Assembly: GCA_038237625.1 (NCBI GenBank)
Contig: JBBRYM010000002.1
Location: 1 to 64,000 of the forward strand
From: JAWVFM01 sp038237625
Lineage (GTDB): Bacteria; Actinomycetota; Thermoleophilia; Solirubrobacterales; 70-9
Direction of reading: 5' to 3'
DNA length: 64,000 nucleotides
Numbering within the stretch: position 1 is the stretch's first letter; each line of letters begins with the position of its first letter. The notes beneath the pieces were generated by a model that saw nothing but the letters and a program-made list of their open reading frames with translations, was not told the origin of the DNA and did not search any database. The translations under genes and the position numbers were made by a program. Below are positions 7,890-16,225 of this stretch, piece by piece.

Positions 7890-7932
7890 GATTATGAGTC
7901 CGCTGCTCTAACCGTCTGAGCTACCGGCCCGG
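7890..7932 (-). pseudogene. 5'-half copy of the CAT tRNA
   Basis: 43 nt equal to 5386-5428 with one mismatch (A to G in the D-loop). It covers the tRNA 5' end, D-arm and anticodon stem-loop up to the last base pairs of the anticodon stem. The variable loop, T-arm and acceptor 3' strand are absent, so no functional tRNA can form. It lies 2.5 kb from the intact gene in direct orientation, bracketing the SnoaL-like array and the secreted-protein gene. Confidence 0.85.
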
Positions 7933-7988
7933 AGCTCGGATTATGGCCGGGGTAGCGGCCGCCCTGGCGGGGTAGCAGCGTAGTCGCC

Positions 7989-8492
7989 GTGATTCGGATC
8001 GCCGTGCTCGCCGACACGCACCTGAGAGCTGGAATCGATCGGCTGCCGCGGGCCTGCATCGACATCATTGCCGGCGCGGACCTGTCGATTCACGCCGGCG
8101 ACTTCGTCTCTGTCCAGGCCGTCGAGGAGCTTCGAGAAGTCAGTCCGCCTGTTTACGCCGTTCACGGCAACGTCGACGAACCCGCGTTGCGCGCCGAGCT
8201 GCCGGAGCGGACCACGTTTGCGGCGGCCGGCGTCCGGATCGGGCTCGTCCACGATGCGGGGCCGAAAGCGGGGCGCCTCGACCGGCTGCGCCGGGCGTTT
8301 CCCGACGCTGACGTCGTGGTCTTCGGCCATTCCCACATACCCCTCCTCGAGCGCGCAGACGACTTCGCGATCTTCAATCCAGGCAGCCCGATGCAGCGCC
8401 GACGGGCACCCGCGCGGACGATGGGGCTGATCTCGATTGGCCGCGAGCGGGTCGAGTTCGACCTGACCGAGCTGCCGCCCCAAGCGGCATAG
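7989..8492 (+). CDS. Metallophosphoesterase, YfcE/MJ0936-type phosphodiesterase
   Basis: A 167-residue calcineurin-like phosphoesterase of the single-domain YfcE/MJ0936 type, which hydrolyses phosphodiesters with a two-metal centre. Visible metal ligands: ADTH (Asp8, His10), HAGDF, GNVD (the more common form is GNCD), LVHDAG, and VFGHSHIP, followed by the family end motif FNPGSP. GTG start. It is monocistronic by position; the physiological substrate is unknown. Confidence 0.9.
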   Translation: MIRIAVLADTHLRAGIDRLPRACIDIIAGADLSIHAGDFVSVQAVEELREVSPPVYAVHGNVDEPALRAELPERTTFAAAGVRIGLVHDAGPKAGRLDRLRRAFPDADVVVFGHSHIPLLERADDFAIFNPGSPMQRRRAPARTMGLISIGRERVEFDLTELPPQAA

Positions 8493-8639
8493 CGGTGAGG
8501 CGTCCAGGATGCGCGGTGACTTCGCGACGTCGCAGATGTGACGCACGCCGTGGAGCAGGGCGTTGGGCCGCCGGTGACGCGTCCGTAGAACGCCTGTGGC
8601 GAACCGGGAAGGAGGTTGCTGGTGACGCGCGGGGTGCGC

Positions 8640-9647
8640 TCAGCCCGACTGAGATGGAGCGACCTTCTGCACGGCCGCCTCAAGCTCGGGCAGGCTAAAC
8701 GCCCCTTCGATCCGGGTCGAGACCCGGCCCGAGCGATCGAAGACGAAGAGCCACGGCTCGGTGCGCAATCCGAACGCCTGGAGCTGCGGCCGGATCCCGT
8801 CGGAGGCGTTGTTGTGGTTGTAGACCTCCTGGTGGATGAAGGCGACGTCCTTGCTCGTAGTCTCATGCACGACCTGCTCGGCAACGTCGACGACCGGACC
8901 GCAGACCCGGCTCTGGCAGAGGGCCGGAGTCGCGAAAAGAAGTACCACGGGCTGCTTGCCGATGACATCGTGAAAGTCGACCCGGTGCATGTCGTCGGGG
9001 GGCTGGCGAGTGTCGATCTTGGCGAGATCTCCGCCCACGTCGGCGGCGGTGGGTGTGTGGATCGACGGCGGTTTCTGGCCGACATCCGGGACGCCCTTGA
9101 AGCGGTCGACGAGGATCGAAGTGTTCAGACGGGCCGCGGTGAGCTTGCCGTCCTGACGGATGAGAGCGACCATGTTCCAGACACCGCCCTTGTCGAACGG
9201 GATGTTTGCGACGTAGAACCCCTTGGCGGCATCCGGATCGGCTTTGGTGGTCTGGGCCTGATACTTCGGATCGGTCGCGAGGCTCTGATAACTAGCCGTG
9301 AACGGGCCTTCGGACGCACCTGCGCCGTTGGCCGCTTGGGCGTAGAGGGCCACCTCGGCGTTCGCGATCGGTGTGTTGTCGACCTGGAAGATGCCGAAGC
9401 CGAACCGGTTCTTGCCGGTGCTGAAGACCTCGCCCGTCGGCGAGATGGCAACGTTTTGATGATCCTCGCTGGCGAGGATCTCGTCCAGGGAGCGCCCCGC
9501 AACAGCGGGGAACGAGCTCGGGGACGGCACGGTAGCCGTTGTGGACGAATCGGAGGATGACCCGCAACCGGCAAATGCAGCGCCCGCCAGCAGCAGGATT
9601 ACGCCTGCCGTTTTCGCCTTGCCCAGCCGGGTGGGGATCCTGCTCAC
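8640..9647 (-). CDS. Lipoprotein with C-terminal thioredoxin-like (SCO1/peroxiredoxin-like) domain
   Basis: 335 residues. The N-terminus is a lipoprotein signal: basic start, hydrophobic VILLLAGAAFAG and a lipobox ending at Cys28, then a Ser/Thr-rich linker. Residues 60-185 form a beta-rich domain of unknown role (GFGIFQVD, VALYAQ). Residues 225-330 look like a thioredoxin fold: QPVVLLFATPALCQSRVCGP with Cys244 and Cys249 at the position of the SCO1/peroxiredoxin active site (spacing C-x4-C), then VAFIHQEVY and TEPWLFVFDRSGRV. It is expected to sit on the outer face of the membrane and act in thiol or copper chemistry, which is an inference. GTG start. Confidence 0.8.
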   Translation of the reverse strand: MSRIPTRLGKAKTAGVILLLAGAAFAGCGSSSDSSTTATVPSPSSFPAVAGRSLDEILASEDHQNVAISPTGEVFSTGKNRFGFGIFQVDNTPIANAEVALYAQAANGAGASEGPFTASYQSLATDPKYQAQTTKADPDAAKGFYVANIPFDKGGVWNMVALIRQDGKLTAARLNTSILVDRFKGVPDVGQKPPSIHTPTAADVGGDLAKIDTRQPPDDMHRVDFHDVIGKQPVVLLFATPALCQSRVCGPVVDVAEQVVHETTSKDVAFIHQEVYNHNNASDGIRPQLQAFGLRTEPWLFVFDRSGRVSTRIEGAFSLPELEAAVQKVAPSQSG

Positions 9648-9743
9648 CGCGCGAATCCTAGAAAGTTCGCCTTAGGAGCGGCTAAGCGGCCGCGGCGGAT
9701 AGTGTCCGTCGATCCGAAACGGCTAGCCAAGGAGACTGAAGAC

Positions 9744-10478
9744 GTGGCACAGCGAGCGGCGCTCGTAAGCGGTGGATCGAGCGGCATAGGGCTGGCAATC
9801 GCGCGCATGCTGGGTGAGGAGGGCTACGCGCTGACGGTGTCCGCGAGGCGACCGGAGAAGCTCGAGGAGGCTGCCGAGACCCTGCGCTCGGAGGGCTACG
9901 AGGTTTTGTCGGTGCCCGCGAACATGGCGAATGAGGACGAGGTGGTCCGGATGGTCGCGGCGCACAGCGAGCACTACGGGCGCCTGGACGTCCTCGCCAA
10001 CAACGCGGGCGTGGGCTTCGGCCAGCCGATCGGCGAGATCGTCACGAAGCGCCTCGACATGCAGCTCGACGTGAACCTTCGCTCGATGATCATCGCGACG
10101 CGCGAAGCGCTGCCGATGCTCCTAAAAGCCGGCGCGGAGCATCGCAAGGCGCTGATCGCCAACACGGCGTCGATCGCGGGCAAAGCCGGCCAGGGATGGC
10201 TCTCGGTCTACTCGGCCTCGAAGTTCGGCGCGGTCGGTTTCAGCCAGGCGACCCAGAAGGAGCTCGACGGCAAGGGGATCCAGGTGATGGCGCTCTGCCC
10301 CGGTTTCGTGGACACGCCGATGACGGAGTTCGCCAAGGACTCTGTCCCGGTCGAGGACATGATCCAGCCGTCGGACATCGCCGAGGCGGTGCGGTTCGCG
10401 CTTCGCACGTCGCCCGCATGCCTTGTGCCCGAGGTCGTCTTCACGCGCCCGGGTGAGCTTCTGGGCGCGGCGACCTAG
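9744..10478 (+). CDS. Short-chain dehydrogenase/reductase
   Basis: A 244-residue classical SDR: cofactor motif SGGSSGIG (9-16), NNAG (85-88), and the catalytic triad Ser142, Tyr155 and Lys159 (YSASK). Arg34 after the second strand suggests NADP(H) preference. The GTG at 9744 is chosen over the GTG at 9702 because AAGGAG lies 10 nt upstream and the protein then begins directly with the first Rossmann strand. The oxidised substrate is unknown. Confidence 0.9.
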   Translation: MAQRAALVSGGSSGIGLAIARMLGEEGYALTVSARRPEKLEEAAETLRSEGYEVLSVPANMANEDEVVRMVAAHSEHYGRLDVLANNAGVGFGQPIGEIVTKRLDMQLDVNLRSMIIATREALPMLLKAGAEHRKALIANTASIAGKAGQGWLSVYSASKFGAVGFSQATQKELDGKGIQVMALCPGFVDTPMTEFAKDSVPVEDMIQPSDIAEAVRFALRTSPACLVPEVVFTRPGELLGAAT

Positions 10479-10491
10479 CCTTTCGGCGAGG

Positions 10492-11181
10492 TCAGGAGGA
10501 CCGCTGAAGCTCGGGCTCGACGGTCGGCTCGGCGGAGGAGAGCTCTGCCTCTGCGGCCGCGACGAGATCCTTGAACTCGTCGAAGCGGCGCGTCGGGCGC
10601 ATCCACGCCCACCGCATCCGGTCGCGAAGCTCGGCGCCGCGGTGGCGCTCGCCCGTCGGAGCTCGCTTGCGGATTTTGGGCTCGGCGCCCTCCGGCTCGG
10701 GGGGCGTCAGGGGTCGAGGACGCAGCGCCTCCTCGCGCGCGGCCATTGCGGCGCGCTCGCTGCGGATCGCCACAGCGGCCTCGGCGATCGACCCTGCGCC
10801 GGCTGCGCCGAGGGTTCCCTCGGCGAGGCTCTCCTCGAGAAAGGAGACGAGCGTGGCGACCTCACGGCAGCGAGCCAGGCGGGGGCGACGCGCCCCCGTG
10901 TACGCATCCCAGGCCCGAGCGAACGCGGCGAGGCTCGTGCGACCGCCGTTTCGGTGCGCCGCCAGCATCGGGCAGATGCCGCCCGAGCGCGGGTCGACGT
11001 ACGCGCCGACGATGATCCGGTTGTGTCGGATTCCGCGAAGCATCCCCTCCTTGGTGTGCTCCGGAAGCGCGTCGACGGCCCAGCGCAGGCGCTGGGTGGG
11101 ATTTCGATACTCCAGCCGTGCGATGTCGGAATGAATAGCGCGGATCGAGGCACCGGTTCGGATTCGGCCTGGAGGCGGCAC
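10492..11181 (-). CDS. Conserved hypothetical protein
   Basis: About 229 residues if the GTG at 11179-11181 is used; the start is uncertain, because the frame stays open much further into the opposite gene. The N-terminal half (DIARLEYRNPTQRLRWAVDALPEHTKEGML...) is rich in helices, followed by VDPRSGGICPMLAAHRNGG, which looks like a structured core, and a long charged helix rich in Glu/Ala/Arg. The C-terminal 80 residues are basic and low-complexity (PKIRKRAP). No signal, membrane segment or known catalytic motif. It is divergent to the glycosyltransferase by 17 nt. Confidence 0.6.
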   Translation of the reverse strand: MPPPGRIRTGASIRAIHSDIARLEYRNPTQRLRWAVDALPEHTKEGMLRGIRHNRIIVGAYVDPRSGGICPMLAAHRNGGRTSLAAFARAWDAYTGARRPRLARCREVATLVSFLEESLAEGTLGAAGAGSIAEAAVAIRSERAAMAAREEALRPRPLTPPEPEGAEPKIRKRAPTGERHRGAELRDRMRWAWMRPTRRFDEFKDLVAAAEAELSSAEPTVEPELQRSS

Positions 11182-11198
11182 GAGGCCTTGCAGGCGCG

Positions 11199-12404
11199 AT
11201 GAGCGCGAGGCGTGAACTCCGCCTGCTGGTTGCGGCCTTCGGCGACGCCGGTCATGCCTTTCCCGCAATCGCGCTGGCACGAGCTTTGCGGGCCCGCGGT
11301 CACCGGGTGGTGGTCGAGACCTGGGAACAGTGGCGCAAGCAGGTGACCGGCGAAGGGCTCGAGTTCGCTGCGGCGCAGGAGCATCGCGCCTTTGCGGGCG
11401 CGCAGGCCGACGACGAGTCGGTCCCCACGATTGCGCAGGCAACCAGAGCGCTCGCCCCTCTGCTCGACGACCTACAGCCGGACCTCGTGGTCAGCGACGT
11501 GCTTACGGCTGCCCCGGCGCTGGCCGCCGAGATCGCCGGGGTTCGCTGGGCGACCCTCGTTCCCCACCCCCACCCCGAGACCGAGAAGGACCTGCCCTTC
11601 TTTGGCTTCGGGGCGCGCCCTCCGCGGACCGTGCTTGGACGGGCCGGCTGGCGGGGGGCGTCGCGAGTCTTCGAGGCCGGGGTGCGCCGCGGCCGCCGCG
11701 AGCTGAACGACACCAGGCGTGAGCTTGGGCTAGCACCCGTCGAAAGGCTCTACGGCGGGATCAGCCAGGAGCTGGTCGTGGTGGGGACGTTCCCACAGCT
11801 CGAGTACCCAAGGCGCTGGCCTGCCCACGTCCACGTGACCGGGCCCATGTTCTACGAGATGCCCTACCCGGAGATCGAGCTCCCGCCAGGAGGGGCGCCG
11901 CTTGTGGTCGTCGCGCCGAGCACTGCCAAGGACCCCCAGCGGCGACTGGTACGCGCCACGCTCGAGGGCCTTGCGGACGAGCCGGTGCGAGTGCTGGCGA
12001 CCACCAACCTCCGCGCCGGCGAGGCTGGCGCGATCGAGGCGCCGGCCAACGCGGTGGTCGTCGATTGGGTCTCCTATTCGCAGGTGATGGCGGCGGCCGA
12101 CTTGGTGGTCTGCCATGGCGGTCACGGGACGCTTGCCCGTGCCCTCGATTGCGGAGCGCCCGTGCTGACGTGCGGATCGGCCGGAGACATGGCCGAAAAC
12201 GGCGCTCGCGTTGCCTGGGCCGGAGCCGGACTGGCGATTCCACGACGCCTCGTAGCGCCCGGGCCCGTCCGCTGGGCGGTGCGCCGGGTGCTGGCCGATC
12301 CGCGCTTCGGCAAGCGGGCCGGCGAGATCGCGGCCTGGGCGAGCGTCCACGATGGAGCCGAGCGGGCCGCCGATGCGGTGGAACAATCCGCTTCGCGCAA
12401 ATGA
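11199..12404 (+). CDS. Glycosyltransferase, GT1/MGT (UGT-like) family
   Basis: A 401-residue GT-B fold enzyme. The N-terminal Rossmann half begins LLVAAFGDAGHAFPAIALARAL, the acceptor-side pattern of macrolide/UGT glycosyltransferases. The C-terminal donor half has VVVAPSTAKDPQRRLV and the PSPG-like box VCHGGHGTLARALDCGAPVL with the conserved HGG, then GDMAENGARV. It would transfer a sugar from an activated donor to a small molecule or lipid in the cytosol; neither partner is identified. It ends at a strong bidirectional terminator. Confidence 0.88.
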   Translation: MSARRELRLLVAAFGDAGHAFPAIALARALRARGHRVVVETWEQWRKQVTGEGLEFAAAQEHRAFAGAQADDESVPTIAQATRALAPLLDDLQPDLVVSDVLTAAPALAAEIAGVRWATLVPHPHPETEKDLPFFGFGARPPRTVLGRAGWRGASRVFEAGVRRGRRELNDTRRELGLAPVERLYGGISQELVVVGTFPQLEYPRRWPAHVHVTGPMFYEMPYPEIELPPGGAPLVVVAPSTAKDPQRRLVRATLEGLADEPVRVLATTNLRAGEAGAIEAPANAVVVDWVSYSQVMAAADLVVCHGGHGTLARALDCGAPVLTCGSAGDMAENGARVAWAGAGLAIPRRLVAPGPVRWAVRRVLADPRFGKRAGEIAAWASVHDGAERAADAVEQSASRK

Positions 12405-12413
12405 GAAAAAAGC

Positions 12414-12446
12414 AAAAAAAAAAAGCCCGCCGTTGCGGGCCTTTTG
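12414..12446. terminator. Bidirectional intrinsic terminator
   Basis: Stem GCCCGC (12425-12430), CGTT loop, GCGGGC (12435-12440), flanked by an 11-A tract with one interruption on the left and CTTTTG on the right. On the minus strand the run of T residues after the stem is very strong and would end the tRNA-Asn transcript; on the plus strand it ends the glycosyltransferase transcript. Confidence 0.85.
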
Positions 12447-12449
12447 TAG

Positions 12450-12523
12450 CTCCGGGGGAGGGACTCGAACCCTCAACCTCTCGGTTAACAGCCGAGCGCA
12501 TCTGCCAATTGAGCTACCCCGGA
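12450..12523 (-). tRNA. tRNA-Asn (GTT)
   Basis: The minus strand folds as TCCGGGG acceptor, D-arm AGCTCAATTGGCAGAGC-like, anticodon loop CTGTTAA (anticodon GTT), T-arm GAGGGTTCGAGTCCCTC, 3' acceptor strand CCCCGGA and discriminator G. All stems pair. CCA is not encoded. The bidirectional terminator lies directly downstream. Confidence 0.95.
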
Positions 12524-12572
12524 TTGAGGGAACGCGGGTTGCCGGAGGCGATCCCGACAGGCGTCAGTCGCG

Positions 12573-13259
12573 CTAGGTTAGCGCGGCCACACCGGCCTCC
12601 ACTTCGGCGTGGCAGTTCGCGCACAGCAGGACGCATTTCGCCGCCTCACGTCGGCGCTCGTCCAGATTGCGGGTGATTCCGCGCCGACTCAGCTCGAACT
12701 GCTTACTGGACGGGTCGAGATGGTGAAATTGAAGGGCCCCCTGATACCGGTCGTACCCACAGAGGCGGCAACGCCCGCCGCCCTCGGAGACGAGCCGGTC
12801 TTTGGCGCGTCGGCGGTAGTTGGCGACATGTAGGGAGCGGCATTTCAAGCACCGCCATCCGCTATCAGGCCGGCGGCCGAACTCCGTAGCACCGTGGCGG
12901 CGGCATCGGGCCACTGTTCGCAGCTCGCCCGAGCTCTCGGCGAGTGCGAATGCGGCCGCGTTCTCCTTTCTATGGCGGGCCGTCTTCAGGCCACATCTGC
13001 GAAGCCAGTAGGCGACGGTCGAGGTGCTCATCCCGAGCCGCTCGCCAATGGCCTTTAGGGTCAAGCCCTCCTCGACGAGCGCCTCGAGCTCGGCCTTCGC
13101 GAGCCCGCCTTTCGGCGCGTACTTTGCGCTGCCGTTTGCAGTGAGACCATGCTTGCGGACCCAGTATCCGACCGTCGATGGGCTCTTCGCCTCAAGGGCC
13201 CCGATCTCGATGAGCGAGAGCCCGTCGTCCAGGTATCGCCTGAGAACTTCACGCTCCAC
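12573..13259 (-). CDS. HNH endonuclease with two N-terminal helix-turn-helix units
   Basis: 228 residues from a GTG start. Residues 8-40 and 55-93 each hold an HTH with the same ending (STVGYWVRKHGL; STVAYWLRRCGL), so the DNA-binding part is an internal duplication. A zinc knuckle follows (Cys119, His122, Cys137, Cys140). The C-terminus is an HNH nuclease: CRLCGYD (Cys164, Cys167), LQFHHLDP (His179-His180) and LLCANCHAEVE (Cys213, Cys216, His217). It would cut DNA at sites chosen by the HTH pair, as free-standing HNH proteins of intron or phage type do; no intron or phage neighbour is seen. It lies just downstream of dnaG. Confidence 0.85.
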   Translation of the reverse strand: MEREVLRRYLDDGLSLIEIGALEAKSPSTVGYWVRKHGLTANGSAKYAPKGGLAKAELEALVEEGLTLKAIGERLGMSTSTVAYWLRRCGLKTARHRKENAAAFALAESSGELRTVARCRRHGATEFGRRPDSGWRCLKCRSLHVANYRRRAKDRLVSEGGGRCRLCGYDRYQGALQFHHLDPSSKQFELSRRGITRNLDERRREAAKCVLLCANCHAEVEAGVAALT

Positions 13260-13322
13260 GGGAGTAAAGATGGCACCTTGGTCGGACGGAAAAGCGAACG
13301 TGTGTTCGAGATATTCCTCCCG

Positions 13323-15131
13323 TCAGCCCGACGCCGTGGCGGCGCGGAAGCGGGCTATGCGCTCGACCAGTTCGGCCCGCTTTCGCTGCAGCTCGACGAG
13401 CTCGGAGTCCGACTCCGGTTCGAGGGCGGCGATGCGATGCTCGACCACTCCGCGCTCGAGCACGAGGAAGTTGAGCTCCATGGCCTCGTGGCTCGCGGGC
13501 TCCTGTCCAGCGCTCATCGCGATCTGCGTGATCAGGTTGAAGAGGGTCTCGTCGTCTCGCGGCAGGCCCCTCAACGGCTCCTCGAGATGCCCGGCGAGCC
13601 AGTCCCTCGCCCGCTGCACGGCAGGCGAAGAGAGATGCTCGGGGCGAAGACGCTGGATGAACTCGCGACCGAGGACCGGGTCCTTGACGCACATCTGAAG
13701 CAGGGTCCGCTCGCGGCGCTCGCGACCGCTGACAGCGCGCGGAGGCGACGCCTTGGCGATCGCCCCCTGGCCATCGCCCTGCTGCGAGGACGGCGGGCGC
13801 TTCTCCTCCGCGGCTCCCACCCGCCGGCGCACGAGCGGAGGGTCGGCGTCCAGGCGGTCGGCGACCTCCCGTTCGAGCTCATCGCGCGAGATGGTCTCCC
13901 CCATGCCCCGCAGCACCGGCACGACCTCGTCCAGCGCCCGGTCTCGCCCTGCCGGCGAGCTGAGGTCTGCCTCGGCAAGCACCGATCGAACGTGGAAGGT
14001 CTCCATCTCGACCGCCTCGTCGAGGAGGCCGCCGAAACCGGCGGCAGCCTTCTCGCGGTCGCCGCCGGCGAGGATGTCCGCCGGGTCTTCGCCTGCGGGC
14101 ATGGCGGCTACCCGCAAGCGCAGCCTCCCGGCGCCGGTGACGCGCTGAGCTCGCAGCATGGCCTCGCGACCGGCGCGGTCGGCGTCGAGCGCCAGGATGA
14201 CGACATCGGTGAAACCGGCCAGTAGCTTCAGCTGCTCGGGGGTGATCGCGGTCCCCATCACTGCGACGGCCTCGGCAAAGCCGGCCTGGTGGGCCGCGAT
14301 CACGTCGGTGTAGCCCTCGACCACGACCACGCGTCCGCGCTTGGCGATCGCCGGCCGGGCGAGGTCGATTCCATAAAGGGTCCGTGACTTGCGGTAGAGC
14401 TCGCCCTCCGGGGAGTTGATGTATTTCGCGCGCTCGCCGGGCTCGAGCGCTCGCGCGCCGAACCCCTGCACGCGGCCGCGCGAGTCGCGGATCGGGAACA
14501 TGAGCCGGCCGCGGAAGTAGTCGTAGGGCTTGCCCTGCTTGTTCAGCCGCGTGAGCCCCGCGGCGCGCAGCTCGGCGACCGAGTAGCCCGCGCGCTGGCC
14601 GGCGGTGAGAACCTGATCCCAGGCCTTGGGGGCGAAGCCGACGCCGAAGGCGTCGAGCTGCTCCTGCGCGAGGCCCCGCTGCGCCAGGTAGTCCCGGGCC
14701 TTTTGCGCCTTCGGCGACTCGCGCAGGAACGTCGCATAGAAATCAGAGGTCCGCTTGAGGAGGTCGCCGAGGCGGGCTCGGTGCTTTCGCTGCTCCTCGA
14801 CCTTGGGATCGACCTGCTCGCGCTCGAGCTCGACGCCGAAGCGCTCGGCCAGCGTCTCGACGGCGTCGGGGAACGACAGTCCCTCCTGCTCACGCACGAA
14901 AGTGATCACGTCGCCGCTGACATCGCAACCGAAGCAGTGGTAGAAGCCGTCACGGGCATTCACCGAGAACGACGGCGTGCGCTCCTCGTGAAAGGGACAG
15001 AGGCCGGTGAACCGCTCGCCGCTCCGGCGCAGGTCGGTATGCGCCGAGATGACCTCGACGATGTCGGCGGCCTCGCGCACCCGCTCGATCGTCGCTTCGG
15101 TCAGGAACCCGGAACCGGCGCCGGAGCTCAC
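13323..15131 (-). CDS. dnaG: DNA primase DnaG
   Basis: The 602-residue replicative primase that makes RNA primers at the fork. The zinc-binding domain has Cys45, His48, Cys66 and Cys69 (CPFHEE...FYHCFGC). The catalytic core contains the TOPRIM fold with VVVEGYTDVIAAH (Glu272) and LALDADRAG (Asp316, Asp318). The C-terminal 150 residues (helicase-binding region) are rich in Arg/Glu helices. GTG start; its first bases overlap the dgt stop (GTGA), so dgt-dnaG is one unit, an order common in actinobacteria. Confidence 0.97.
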   Translation of the reverse strand: MSSGAGSGFLTEATIERVREAADIVEVISAHTDLRRSGERFTGLCPFHEERTPSFSVNARDGFYHCFGCDVSGDVITFVREQEGLSFPDAVETLAERFGVELEREQVDPKVEEQRKHRARLGDLLKRTSDFYATFLRESPKAQKARDYLAQRGLAQEQLDAFGVGFAPKAWDQVLTAGQRAGYSVAELRAAGLTRLNKQGKPYDYFRGRLMFPIRDSRGRVQGFGARALEPGERAKYINSPEGELYRKSRTLYGIDLARPAIAKRGRVVVVEGYTDVIAAHQAGFAEAVAVMGTAITPEQLKLLAGFTDVVILALDADRAGREAMLRAQRVTGAGRLRLRVAAMPAGEDPADILAGGDREKAAAGFGGLLDEAVEMETFHVRSVLAEADLSSPAGRDRALDEVVPVLRGMGETISRDELEREVADRLDADPPLVRRRVGAAEEKRPPSSQQGDGQGAIAKASPPRAVSGRERRERTLLQMCVKDPVLGREFIQRLRPEHLSSPAVQRARDWLAGHLEEPLRGLPRDDETLFNLITQIAMSAGQEPASHEAMELNFLVLERGVVEHRIAALEPESDSELVELQRKRAELVERIARFRAATASG

Positions 15132-16171
15132 AGCTTCGACTCCTCGGGAAGGGTGAGCCGGCGGAACGTGGCGATGCAGAATCGATCGGTCATACCCGCC
15201 AGGTAGTCGACCACGGGCTGTGCCGGGTCCTGCCCAGTCCCACCGCCCGGGACGTCCCCGGGATTCGCGAGGTAGTGGTCGAGCAGCCCCCGAAGCGTGC
15301 GGCGCACACGCTCGTGCTCGCTGCGAGCCTCCGATCCCAGGTAGACCCGGTCGAACATGAACTTGCGAAGCCGCAGCATGGCGCCGCCGATCTCCTCGGA
15401 CTGCACGATGTCGTCGGCCTCGCGGGAGCGCTCGACGAGGTCCGTGACGAGGGTGTCGATACGCCTCGACCCAGTGGGGCCTAGCAGGTCGATCTCGCGG
15501 CGCGGGAGGTCGGCCTCGTCCAGGATGCCGGCCCGCAGGGCATCGTCGATGTCGTGGTTGATGTAGGCGACGCGGTCGACGACGCGCACGATCCGGCCCT
15601 CGAGGGTCGCCGGCTTTCCGGGCCCGGTGTGGTTGAGGATCCCGTCGCGAACCTCGTCGGTGAGGTTGAGGCCCTGGCCGTCGTTCTCCAGCATCTCCAC
15701 CACCCGCAGGGAATGCTCGTTGTGCTTGAAGCCAGCGCCGCCACGCTCCCGCAGGGCCCCGTCGAGCGTCTCCTCACCGATGTGGCCGAAGGGCGGGTGC
15801 CCGAGGTCGTGGCCGAGGCCGATGGCCTCCGTGAGGTCCTCGTTCAACCCGAGGGCACGGGCGACCCCGCGCGCGATTCCGCAGGCCTCGAGGGTGTGGG
15901 TCAGGCGCGTGCGGTAGTGGTCTCCTTCGGGCGCGATGAACACTTGCGTTTTGTGCTTGAGGCGGCGAAAGGCCTTGGAGTGCACGATGCGGTCACGATC
16001 GCGCTGAAACGGTGTGCGCAATGGGCTGTCGGGCTCGAGCCGCGCGCGGTGGGCCGGATAGGAGCGGGTAGCGGGCACCCACATGAACTCCTCCTCCCAC
16101 ACGCGGACCCGCTCCTCCAGCGAGCGGCTGACGGTCGAGGGGCTTTCGATGGGCGTGGCGGACACCTTCAT
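15128..16171 (-). CDS. dgt: Deoxyguanosinetriphosphate triphosphohydrolase-like protein
   Basis: A 347-residue HD-superfamily enzyme that hydrolyses dNTPs to nucleosides and tripolyphosphate. Seen: the start block SPLRTPFQRDRDRIVHSKAFRRL, the metal site RLTHTLEA (His92) and GLGHDLGHPPFGH (His121-Asp122), and a C-terminal helical region. It is of the shorter actinobacterial dGTPase-like type. It forms an operon with dnaG (GTGA overlap), and the pair is also linked in mycobacteria. Confidence 0.94.
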   Translation of the reverse strand: MKVSATPIESPSTVSRSLEERVRVWEEEFMWVPATRSYPAHRARLEPDSPLRTPFQRDRDRIVHSKAFRRLKHKTQVFIAPEGDHYRTRLTHTLEACGIARGVARALGLNEDLTEAIGLGHDLGHPPFGHIGEETLDGALRERGGAGFKHNEHSLRVVEMLENDGQGLNLTDEVRDGILNHTGPGKPATLEGRIVRVVDRVAYINHDIDDALRAGILDEADLPRREIDLLGPTGSRRIDTLVTDLVERSREADDIVQSEEIGGAMLRLRKFMFDRVYLGSEARSEHERVRRTLRGLLDHYLANPGDVPGGGTGQDPAQPVVDYLAGMTDRFCIATFRRLTLPEESKL

Positions 16172-16225
16172 CGGAGAATAGGCGCCCGCGTCGAGCCGGT
16201 CGCCCCCCTCGAGCGCCTTATGGGC

